From: Avena insularis
Taxonomy: Eukaryota; Streptophyta; Magnoliopsida; Poales; Poaceae
Reading direction: 5' to 3'
Length of the DNA stretch: 64,000 nt
Assembly: GCA_023614405.1 (NCBI GenBank)
Contig: CM042684.1
Coordinates: forward strand, 467,427,650 to 467,491,649
Both the position numbers and the translations under genes were made by a program. Under the pieces are notes generated by a model that saw nothing but the letters and a program-made list of their open reading frames with translations, ran no database searches and was not told where the DNA came from. Every line of letters begins with the position of its first letter. Positions within the stretch are counted from its first letter, which is position 1. Of the stretch, positions 45,486 to 55,384 are shown in pieces.

Positions 45486-46260
45486 ATGGAAACTCAGCAA
45501 GTTCTACCAGTTGGCCAACGGGGGCCAACTGATCTTCGAGAGGGATCTGGATTCACTGTCAGAGTACTTGGGACGCCCGCATCCGGAATTCCTTGGAGCT
45601 CAACTCTTGGGTCCACCAGGAGGAGATTTACAATGGCTAGTCACCGCTGATCTTCGAGGCAAGATAGAAGCACCAACGTCTGGGAGGATCCAGTTATCCA
45701 TGAGAGAGAACAACTGGCTAGATGGATTAGCCAGGGCAATGCATGAAGCTCTTGCACGTCTATGTGCCCTGAGTGTCAACCAAATCCAAGGAACCTGCTT
45801 TTCTCACTATGCAAGACATGATTTCATGGGAATGCCCATGGAGATGCCAAGTCACCCGGAATTGAAGCGTCAAGTGGAGAACCTCGACTTCCTACTGTAC
45901 GACAGACAGAAGGAGTTGGACAATGCTAGAGAGGTCACCAACAACAACCTCGCCATTGCCGCCCAGAAGGCCTAGACTTTCTCATTGCTAGTCTAGGATA
46001 GTCAGTCTCTGCGCCGTCAACGCGCCAAGAAGGATTGCACCATCGACCGTCTTCGCAAGAAGGTAGCCGACCACGAGAAGACCATCAAGGAGCAAGAAGC
46101 TCAGCTCGCAGCAAAAGAAGAAGAAGAGGAAGGTGAAGATATCCAAGGGGATATGGAGTCCTATCTCAGCAATGATGATGACTTTCTGGAGGAAGATGCC
46201 GTGGAATTCTACACCGACGATGACGACTCCGACTTCATCGATGATGAGTATATGCACTAG
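45486..46260 (+). pseudogene. Extra ORF upstream of gag (coiled coil, acidic tail)
   Basis: Starts METQQVLPV at 45486, shifts one base, then reads ANGGQLIFERDLDSLSEYLG and SMRENNWLDGLARAMHEALA. From about residue 120 it is a predicted coiled coil (HPELKRQVENLDFLLYDRQK; RRQRAKKDCTIDRLRKKVAD; EKTIKEQEAQLAAKEEEEE) ending in an acidic tail with DDDDSDFIDDEYMH. TAG codons at 45973 and 45994 sit where CAG would restore glutamine. It is not a Gag: gag has its own start 240 bp downstream. The function is unknown; a structural or RNA-related helper role is a guess. Confidence 0.6.
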
Positions 46261-46497
46261 AGCACTATCGTAGCATGAGGAGTATCGGTCCCATTGTATC
46301 ATAGCTTACAGAATGGTTCCTAAAACCATCTGTTTTCCCTTGATGTTGAGGTGTGTGTGTGTTTGTATCATGTGCCTTGCTTGAATGAATAGAAGTTACT
46401 TGCAAAACCTGAGTCAAACTCCAAGTTTTAGCTTTGAAATCAAAACCATGAACCTTAGAACTTTCCATCTTACCCCTTTATCTACCTCAATCTTCAG

Positions 46498-47685
46498 ATG
46501 ACTCGTGGAAACGAAGGAGGGAGCAGCTCATCGCAAGACCCAATGCTGCAGATCCTGCAGAATCTCATTGCAGACCGTTAAGCAAGTAGGGCAGAGCGCC
46601 AAGCAAATCTAGCAACACTGCAGCAGATCACCCAGATGGCTCTCAACAACCAGAACCATGGAAATCAGGATCATCATGGATCCAAACTCAAGACTTCCAG
46701 AATACAAATCCCCCAATCTTTAGTACTTCAGAGAACCCACTGGATGCTGATGACTGGTTGCAGACAATGAAGAACAACTTAGAAGTACCAGGAGTGGATG
46801 CCAACGAAAAAGTTCTTTTTGCCACCCACTATTTGGCAGGAGATGCAAGAGCATGGTGGAACAGCGTCCGCACAATGAACCATGGTCAAGTGATGACATG
46901 GGAAGCGTTCAAAATCAAGTTCAGCCGCACCCACGTGCCACAGGGCCTAGTCACCAAATCAGGGATGAATTCAGAGAGTTGAAGCAAGGCAGAATGACTG
47001 TAGTGGAGTACTATGACAGAATCTTGTCCTTAGCCAGGTATGCACCTGATGAGATCAACACGGAGGCCATGAAGAAGGAGAGATTCTTGAACGTACTACA
47101 TGATGAAATGCAGACTGTCCTCGTCAACATTCGTTTCCAGGATCTCGAAATGCTAGTCGACTCTGTCATTCAGATGGAAGGGAAGATTAACCAGGCAAAC
47201 GACAACCGCAAACATCGTATGATGCACCAAGCTGGATCCAACAGTCACTAGAAGTACCGCCCCAACCCTTCTGCGGGACATGCACCGAGGAACAATCGAC
47301 CCCCAATGTCTCGCTCGAGCTACCCCAACCGTAGCGCAGGAAATGTGAAGTCCGGAGGAAACAACAATCACTCCGGCAACACCAGCAATTTCAATCGTGC
47401 ACCTCCCAAGAGCAACAACAACAACACTACACCTAGAACTGGAAGCAATGCTGTGCCCGTGACAACGAAAGACAAGTCTCAGATCACTTGTTTCGAGTGT
47501 GGAGTGAAGGGTCACTATTCCAATGAGTGCCCCAAGAAGATTGCCGCCACTGCCAATGTGAATGCCCCAGCTCAACAGCAGCGTCGTGTTCAACCAGGAA
47601 GGAGATTTGCCCCAGGGAACCCTCACAACCACAACGGCCATCTCTTCCACATGAACGCCGAAGAAGCCCAAGAAGCGCCAGATGT
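46498..47685 (+). pseudogene. gag: gag of the Tekay-like element
   Basis: Starts MTRGNEGGSSSSQDPMLQIL. The retrotransposon Gag domain reads ENPLDADDWLQTMKNNLEVP, KVLFATHYLAGDARAWWNSV, TWEAFKIKFSRTHVP, IRDEFRELKQGRMTVVEYYD and ALNVLHDE-like text. The zinc knuckle is CFECGVKGHYSNEC near 47490. Lesions: TAA at 46579, a shift near 46690, another near 46975, and TAG at 47249. It ends at EEAQEAPD, where the Tat element is inserted. An open frame continues into the Tat LTR, but those residues are not Gag. Confidence 0.85.
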
Positions 47686-48184
47686 TGATGGGGATATGCC
47701 AAAGGGGGTATGCCCAGCAGGACGTTCCGAGTGGGCCGAAAGGCCTGCGAGTGCGTCTGGAGGACAGCGACTGGACTGTAAAGGAAGGAGAGGCCCATCG
47801 ACTGGCGACGGGAAGCCCAGAAGCGTAGTAGAAGCCCAGTCAGATTAGGTCAAAAGTCCCCGGATCCTTATCTTGTTCGGGGACGGCTTGTAATCCCTAG
47901 CAAGGTGCTTCATATATAAACCTCCCTAGGGTATCCTGAACCTCACGTTCCATCATACACCCCCTCGAGCGACTCGCTACTTAACCGCCGAGCTCGCCAC
48001 CCCTGTAACTCGCTCTCTCATAATCTAATCTAGCAGGAGTAGGTCTTTACCCTCAGGGGGGCCGAACCTGGGTAAACCCATGTGCATCCGCCCCCATCTC
48101 GCACCGCAGATGGCCGCCAACTCTTCCTTACAAAATACTCAATCGCTACCAGTGGCAGCGACTGCCGTGGCCATTTCCACGACA
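47686..48184 (+). repeat. 5' LTR of the Tat-like element
   Basis: TGATGGGGATATGCC to CATTTCCACGACA. A TATA box is at 47911-47920. An ATG at 48110 opens the gag frame inside the LTR. Confidence 0.92.
47911..47920 (+). promoter_or_regulatory. TATA box, Tat 5' LTR
   Basis: CATATATAAA, about 200 bp upstream of the gag ATG at 48110. Confidence 0.7.
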
Positions 48185-50693
48185 GTGGCGCCCATCGTGG
48201 GGCATAGCGGGACTGGCCTGAGTTCTGCGGCGAGACCCTATTCGCCGATCGATCGGCCGCTCGCCACCAGCCGCATGATCACCATCGGCGGGATCTTGTA
48301 GATCCTGCCCAACAGCTACATCCCAGCGTCGCGCCCGGTCACTCACGCCGCGGTGATGCCGATCGGCTCCATCAACCTCTTCGTCGGCTTCACCGGCGCG
48401 GTCGATCCAGCCACGACGGTGATCGTCGGCGGGTCGCCTCCACATCGCGATCTGCTTTTGGAGGAGCAGGTCCGCTCCATCAGGGGCGTCGTCACCGAGT
48501 ACGACTCGGCCGCTAGCGATGCGGCTGAGACTAACGCCGCCATCAACGACGATGCCCTAAACGACGACACCGAATCTGCGACCCCTGCATCGGTCAACGG
48601 ATCCATCACCGTCGCGTCACGGGAGGACTCCGTCATGCGAGTCTCCAACCCCGAGGATTTCGAGGATCCCTCCATCCTGGGGATCTTCGACTCTGACTCC
48701 GGCTCGGAATCCCCTGAGGATTTTTGTGCCAGATCCAATCGCTTCAACACAATCTACATGGAAGGTAGCACGGCCGCCCCACCAGACCCGTTCTCCACGC
48801 TGATCCCGCCGACCGCGACGGCCACAGAGGTGGAGCAAGCCCGCCTGCGGCTCCAGGAGGCGCAACACAACGAACTCGCCGAGCACGAGAAATACCGTCT
48901 CAAACGAGAGACGGCGCGGGAGCTGTCACTCTATCACCAGCGCCGCATCAGGACCTGCCTGAACCCCGATGTTCAGGGTCGCGTCCTAAATTTCAACGAC
49001 GATGGCGACCCCACACGCGCCGCCGAGCGCGAATACGGCGAGAATGCGCCGCTAGGAAGGAGCAACCCCGCGAGATCACCACCTAGAGTGCCGGCGACTA
49101 GGGCCCCTCCACCAACCATGGGTCGTGCGCCCCTACCAGACCAACCATGGATCATCATCTCACCTCAAGCCCGGGACGCCAACGGGCTACCACTATACTC
49201 CACCCCGATGGACAATGTCGTCGCGGCTGATGCCGCGATCGCCAACCTCGATGTCCAAGGCGACGGCGCGCTACAAATCTAGTACGCCAAGGCCCTACTC
49301 ATCAGGGCCGTTGAGCAACAGGCTGTGGGAGTCGACCCGCGGGGGCGGATGTATTCCCGCTCGTCAGCAAGCAGGGCGACATCAAGCGGCCACCCCACCG
49401 TGGCTAACGCATTGGTTTGCGCACCACCCCAGCCCTTGGTGAACCAACCACGGGCCGCCAACCCCGCATTCTCAACCAACGAGCCGCGGCCGGTGAACAA
49501 CACGGTCGCTGCCAACGGGCAGCCCCTCGATGCCCGAATGCACATCATCAACAATCAGGCGTGGCGGTCGCGCCAGCCCTACGACCTGCGGCACAACCTC
49601 ACCAATTGCGGAGACCCGGAGCCAAGAGGCTCGCTCAGCCGAGTCGGGCCGCAATGCTTTGGACCAATGATTTGCGGGAAAAAATACCCCGCCAATTTCA
49701 AGGCCCCCAAAGAAAATCGAGAAGTACGACCCGACGTACGACCCCGCCGTTTGGCTGGACACATACCTCATGGCAATGGGGATCGTAGGCCACACCGACC
49801 TGCTCGCCGCTCGCTACCTCCCCCTGATGATGGAGGGTGCAACATGGCAGTGGATCAACACGCTACCTGCCGACATCATCAATTCCTGGGAAGAAATGCG
49901 GGACGCCTTCGTCAGGCACTTCGAGGGCTCCTACACCCGTGCCACCACCATAGAGGACCTGGAGCGATGCATCTAGGGAAAACGCGAGTCAACCCGCCGG
50001 TGGATCCAAAGGTGGCAAGCACTGTGGATAAACGCCTCCGGCATCCACCCAGACACGGCGATACACTGCTTCAAGAACGCGTGCCGGTACGAACCCCTCG
50101 TTGCCAAGATCAAGAGGGTATACCGGATGCTCGACAACATCCCCGACCTCCTCGAGATCGCCAAGTGCTATGTGGAGGAGGACCCCAACCAAGATACCGA
50201 CGACGAGTCGGGAGGAAGATGCCGCACTAGCATCCATGACAGCGGGCGCCTACGTGACATGCGCTACAGCAACACCCGCATCACCGGCAAGCGCCGCACG
50301 TACGGGCGACTCGACTTCGTTGCCAACACCGGCTACGGCCAGCGCGACCCGAAGAACTACCGCCACGATGGAGGAAACTACCGCGACAGCGGAAACTACC
50401 GAGCCAACAACACGACGAGGCCAAAATTCGACCCTGCCGCCTTGCTCAACCAACCCTGCATCTATCATAGCAGGGAGGGAAAACCTGCCACCCACACCAC
50501 CGCCGATTGCCACTCCCTTAAAGAGATTGAGAAGGCGAGACGTGCAAGGGAGTTCCCAACAACAACGCACCTCGGGACAACGAGAACGGCGGCGGCTTTG
50601 GATTTGCCGTCGGGTCACTACATACCTTCACCGGGCTCGGCACCAAGCGTGAGAAGAAGGTACTCGCCCCCGCGGTCACCGTCAATGCGGTGA
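48110..50693 (+). pseudogene. gag: gag of the Tat-like element
   Basis: The frame starts MAANSSLQNTQSLPV within the LTR, reads through the primer site (TVAPIVG) and continues, apart from a TAG at 48299, as ILPNSYIPASRPVTHAAVMP and INLFVGFTGAVDPATTVIVG. A long disordered, proline/asparagine-rich region follows. The Gag core is PAVWLDTYLMAMGIVGHTDL, WQWINTLPADIINSWEEMRD and RHFEGSYTRATTIEDLERCI, TAG (49974), GKRESTRRWIQRW. A Tat-type knuckle-like motif, CIYHSREGKPATHTTADCHS, is at about 50455-50515. A frameshift lies near 49705 in a C/A run; TAG at 49280 also breaks it. The product would form the particle and bind RNA. Confidence 0.8.
48186..48202 (+). other. Primer binding site of the Tat-like element
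   Basis: TGGCGCCCATCGTGGGG, one base after the LTR. It resembles the TGGCGCCCACCGTGGGG site of Tat-group elements. I do not assign the tRNA with confidence. Confidence 0.7.
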
Positions 50694-52343
50694 CGCAAGT
50701 CGACATCCCCCGCTTCCTTAACTGCTCCGAGCAGAGCATCACCTGGAGTCGTCAGGACCACGTGCCAAGAATCGAGTACCTAGGGCGAGTCGCCCTGGTG
50801 GTCAGGCCAAAGGTGGCCGACTACTGGTTGCCCAAGACGTTGATGGACGGTGGGAGCTCCATCAATATCCTGTACCTCGACACGTTCAAAAGGCTCCAGC
50901 TCCTAGAAACAGCCATCGAGCCAACACTGACAACCTTCCACGGCATCGTCCCCGGTCGGAAGGCGTACCCGATCGAGAAAGTGACGCTGTTCGTCACCTT
51001 CGGCACTAAGGCAAACTAACGCACGGAGAGGATCGTCTTTGAGATGGTAAACTTATGCAGTCCCTACCACTGCGTCCTGGGCCGCCAGGCATTCGCAAAA
51101 TTCATGGCGACCCCACACTACGCCTACAACATGATGAAGCTCCCAGGGCCGAGCGGCATCATCACTGTCCACGGCGACCCCGATATGGTCGTGGAATGCG
51201 AGGAAAAAGGCGCCGAGCTCGCTGAAGCCGTCATCGCCGTGGAGACTGACCACGCGGAGGAGCTCGCAAAATACGCGGGCAACATCAACAAGGACGATCC
51301 CACCATCCTGAAGAAACCGATCACCGCGAACTCCACGTTCGAGGCGACCACGCACACCCACACCGTGGAGCTTGTCCCAGGCGACTCCAGCCAGACGGTC
51401 ATCATCGGGGCCCACATGAGCCCCGCATAGGAAAGCGCGCTCATCCGGTTCCTCCGTGAGAACCGCAACATCTTCGTATGGAAGCCATCTGACATGCCAG
51501 GTGTCCCGAGAGAACTCGTTGAGCACAAACTTAATGCCGACCCCAAAGTGTGACCAGTAAAGTAGTCGCTACGGCCCTTCAATGAAGAGCGCCGCCGAGA
51601 AATCGCCGAAGAAGTCCAGCGACTACTAGCCGCAGGCTTCATCCGGCCAATCAAGTACTCCAAGTTGCTGGCAAACCCGGTCCTAGTTCTAAAAAAGAAC
51701 AACACATGGAGAATGTGCATTTACTACACCAACCTCAACAGCGCCTGCCCGAAGGAGGAGTTCGTCCTACCGCGCATCGATCAGATCATCGACTCGACCG
51801 CAGGATCGGAGTCGCTGTGTTTTCTCCATGCTTACTCTGGCTATAACTAGATCAAGATGGCAGTCGAAGACGGCGTTCATCACGCCATTCGGTGCATTCT
51901 GCTACACGGCCATGACGTTCGGCCTCAAGAACACAGGCGCCACATACCAGAGGTGCATGCAGGAATGTCTAGCGACCCAAATTGGCCGCAACATTCATGT
52001 CTACATCAATGACATGGTGGTAAAATCCACCCGCCAGGACGACCTGCTCGCCGATCTAGCCGAAACCTTCGCAAACTTGCGGAGGTACAACATCAAGCTG
52101 AATCCTGGAAAATGCACCTTCAGTGTACCCACCAGACAACTTCTGGGATACGTAGTCTCCAAGCGAGGCATTGAAGCCAACCCCGCCAAGATCGACACCA
52201 TCGCGCGACTCGGGAAACCCAAGTGCCTGCGCGACGTCCAAAAGTTGGCAGGGCGAGTCGCGGCCCTCAGTCGCTTCATCCCTCGACTAGGCGAGACGGC
52301 AATGCCCCTCTACTGCCTGATGCGCAAGAACCCAACATTCTAA
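50694..52343 (+). pseudogene. pol: Protease and reverse transcriptase of the Tat-like element
   Basis: The protease has LPKTLMDGGSSINILYLDTF (DGGS active site), VPGRKAYPIEKVTLFVTFG and PYHCVLGRQAFAKFMA. RT begins at RPFNEERRREIAEEVQRLLA and has LVLKKNNTWRMCIYYTNLN, YSGYN, TAG (51848), then after a one-base shift AFITPFGAFCYTAMTFGLKN, and the catalytic box as YINDMVVKS instead of YVDD. It ends with NPGKCTFSVPTRQLLGYVVS and VAALSRFIPRLGE. Stops at 51017, 51428, 51551, 51563 and 51848 and the D-to-N change show the enzyme is dead. Confidence 0.85.
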
Positions 52344-53520
52344 TGGGACGCGGAAGCCGACGACACACTCAAAGCACTCAAAGAAGTGCTACTTGCGGCA
52401 CCACTACTCACCGCGCCACTCGACAAAGAGCCAACGCTCGTTTACGTCGCAGCCTCCAATCGAGTCATCAGCGCCGTGATGGTCGTCGAACGACCGGAAG
52501 AGGGCAAGGAGCGCCCCATACAGCGACCCGTATACTACATCAGCGAAGTCCTAACGGACTCACGACAGCGCTACCCGCAATACCAAAAACTGGTGTACGC
52601 GGTATTCCGGGCACGGCGGCGGCTCCCACACTACTTCCAGGAGCACCCAATCATGGCGGTATCCTTCGCGCCCCTGGAGGACATCATACGCAATCGTGAG
52701 GCAACTGGGCGAGTCGCCAAGTGGCCCGTCAAGATCGGCGTCCACAACATCAAGTACGAGCCCCGAAAAGCGATCAAGTCACAACCCTGGCTGATTTCCT
52801 CGCAGACTGGGAAGAAGCACAGCAGCCAGAGAAGCTCCCATACCTCCACTACTGGTCGCTCCACTTCGACGGTTCCAAGAACGCCGATGGCACGGGGTTA
52901 GGGTCATACTGACCTTCCCCAAAGGAGACAAGCTCCGCTACATGCTCCACCTCAACTTCAAGCCCTGCACCAACAATATGGCGGAATACGAGGCCCTCCT
53001 CCACGGCATGAGAGTTGCCAAGGAGATGAACATCAACCGCCTACGATGCTATGGCGACTCCGACCTAGTCGCCGGCCAAGTGGCCGGGACGTGCGACGTT
53101 GTCTCCCCAACAATGATCGCGTACCGCCAAGCCATCGGCCAGTTGGGAGGACACTTTGACGGCTATTCCGTCGAGTGGATTGATAGGCGCAAAAACAAGG
53201 AGGCAGACGCCCTTTCCCGCATCGGATCGACCCGACAGGCACCACCAGTAGGCGTCTTCCTCGACATCATCCACAAACCCTCAGTCAGCGCACTGAAGGA
53301 GATTGACGTAGGGATCCCACTGCAACCAGAACTGGCCTTAGTCGCCATGGTTGTGGAACCTAGCGACTGGACAGCGCCATACATCGCCTTCCTGGAACAC
53401 AAACTCCTACTGAGCAGCGAGACAGAGGCGCGAATGATCATGCGCCACTGCAAATCCTTCGTCATCATCAACAGCGAGCTCCACAAGCGCAGCACGACCG
53501 GCGTGTTCCAGCGCTGTGTA
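52344..53520 (+). pseudogene. pol: Dual RNase H region of the Tat-like element
   Basis: The retroelement RNase H comes first: ALKEVLLAAPLLTAPLDKEP, VYYISEVLTDSRQRYPQYQK and LVYAVFRARRRLPHYFQEHP. A linker (TLADFLADWEEAQQPEKLPY) leads to a second, archaeal-type RNase H: WSLHFDGSKNADGTGLG, CTNNMAEYEALLHGMRVAKE, LRCYGDSDLVAGQVAG and RRKNKEADALSRI, which preserves D, E, D and D. This second domain is characteristic of Tat-group elements. A frameshift near 52780 and another near 52905 disrupt the frame. The segment ends at a TAG at 53521. Confidence 0.85.
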
Positions 53521-53523
53521 TAG

Positions 53524-54611
53524 CCAGAAGAAGGCCGCAAGATCCTCCAGGACATTCACGCCGGCGACTGCGGCCATCACGCCGGCGCCAAGTCGCTAGT
53601 CGCCAAGGCCATGTGGCACGGTTTCTACTGGCTAACCGCACACGCCGACGCCACCAACATCGTCCAACGAAGCGTCGGGTGCCAGAAGTACGCCAACCAG
53701 ACGCACCTTCCTGGCTCGACACTCAAGACAATCCCCATCACGTGGCCATTCGCCGTATGGGGCATGGACATGGTAGGCCCATTCAAGAAGGCCCTGTCTG
53801 GTTTCACTCACCTCCTGGTCGCAGTCGACAAGTTCACCAAATGGGTCAAGGCCAAGCCAATCAAAAAGTGCGACGGCAAGACGGCCACCAAGTTCCTCCG
53901 CGAACTCATCTACCGGTATGGCTACCCGCACAGCATCATAACAAACAACGGCACCAACTTTGCCAAGGGGGCCATGGCGGAATTCTGTGAGGAGCACGAC
54001 ATCCGACTCGACCTCGCATCAGTCGCCCACCCGGAATCCAATGGCCAAGCAGAGCGCGCCAATCAGAGCGTCCTCCATGGGCTCAAGCCACGACTGTAGG
54101 TGCCCCTCGAGCGCACCCCAGGATGCTGGGTCGACGAGCTCCCCTCTGTGATATGGGGGATCCACACCTCCGTCAACCGATCAACTGAGTTCACGCCTTT
54201 CTTCATGGTATATGGCGCCGAAGCCGTAATGCCAACAGACCTGGAGCATGACTCCCCTCGAGTCGCCAATTATGTTGAGGCGGCCAACGAGATCGCCCGC
54301 CAAGACAGCGTCGATCAACTTGACGAGGCACGTGACCTGGCTCGCTCCTGCACCATCATATACCAGCAAGGACTGCGCCACTATCACAGCCTCCGAGTGC
54401 GAACTCGCACCTTCCAGGAAGGTGACCCGGTCCTACGACTGGCCCAAGACAAGAAGGGCATGCACAAGCTCTCCCCCCATGGGAGGGGCCATTCGCCATA
54501 GGCCAAGTCCTTGGCAACGACGCCTATTACCTCATCGACATACGGGGTGATGGCCAATTGGAGGTCGGGAGGCCATGGAACGTAAACCTCCTCAGAAAGT
54601 TCTATACTTAG
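53524..54611 (+). pseudogene. pol: Integrase of the Tat-like element
   Basis: The zinc-binding region has HAGDCGHHAGAKSL and CQKYANQTHLPG. The core has WGMDMVGPFKKALSGFTHLL (first D), IITNNGTNFAKGAMAEF (second catalytic D changed to N) and SNGQAERANQSV (E). The C-terminal part reads ELPSVIWGIHTSVNRSTEFT, FFMVYGAEAVMPTDL and, after a one-base loss in a C run near 54475, GPFAIGQVLGNDAYYLIDIR and RPWNVNLLRKFYT to a TAG at 54609. A TAG at 54097 replaces an expected glutamine. No chromodomain is seen, as expected for Tat. Confidence 0.85.
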
Positions 54612-55384
54612 AACCCCACACTATACTCCATCGGAATATATAATGAAATTCATTCGGATCGCACAAATTGTGCCCACTTGCCATATTCTTGTGCCACTCG
54701 CACTCGTACATGCCAGCAATAGGCTACTTACGGAAGTCAACCTCTGGTCGAGCGACCGGCATGGCAAAGTAGTGCGGCACAAGGGCACCGGAAGTATTCG
54801 GGCCTTGGGTCGTCCACGAAAAACGCCAACCCGAAGCCGCCATTGGAGTCGCCTAGCCCGACTGGCCCGCCAGGCCAGGACATCCGATACACGCTTCCCA
54901 CAGCACTCTGTCCCTCCCACCCTTGCGCAAAGCGACTCGAATGGTTAAGTACCACGCAGGGACTCCATAAGCAGGAACCCCAGCGGCTCGGAACACACCA
55001 AGTAAGAGAGCTGCCTATGGCTCATGCGGTAGCTCTTCGAGCCAGGGGAGGAGACGCGTTACAAACAACGCATTCACAACCTGCACCAATACGGTCGGGC
55101 ACCACGCTCGGGGACTCGCTCACTAGACAGCCCAACTCACGCTCGGGGACTTGCCACTCAGAAGACGCAAGGGATAAAAACAAAAGCGTAAACAAATCAA
55201 ACACACAAAAGTACACAGTCGAGTTATACCCCACTAAAGGGCGGACGCACTCAGGGACTCGCTCAATCAAAACAATTCTTGAACAAAACATTTTACTAAT
55301 CATAACACGAGTCGATCAACTCCCCGTGGCATACATTGCAAAAATACCATACAATGTTTCGCCACTTGGCATACATTACAACCT
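54612..55384. other. Noncoding spacer between integrase and antisense gene
   Basis: Contains GGGACTCG-type short repeats (GGGACTC at 54959, CTCGGGGACTCGCTCAC near 55107, CTCGGGGACTTGCCACTC near 55143, CAGGGACTCGCTCAATC near 55252) similar to motifs in the LTR (GAGCGACTCGCT). Otherwise nothing recognised. Confidence 0.5.

Noticed and set aside
47686..47848. C-terminal extension of the Tekay gag frame
   Set aside because: The extra residues are encoded by the Tat LTR, and the same peptide appears at 59305-59467 in the 3' LTR.
53611..53990. Second open frame (MARFLLANRTRRRH...) overlapping integrase
   Set aside because: An out-of-frame shadow of the integrase coding sequence with strong GC-bias.
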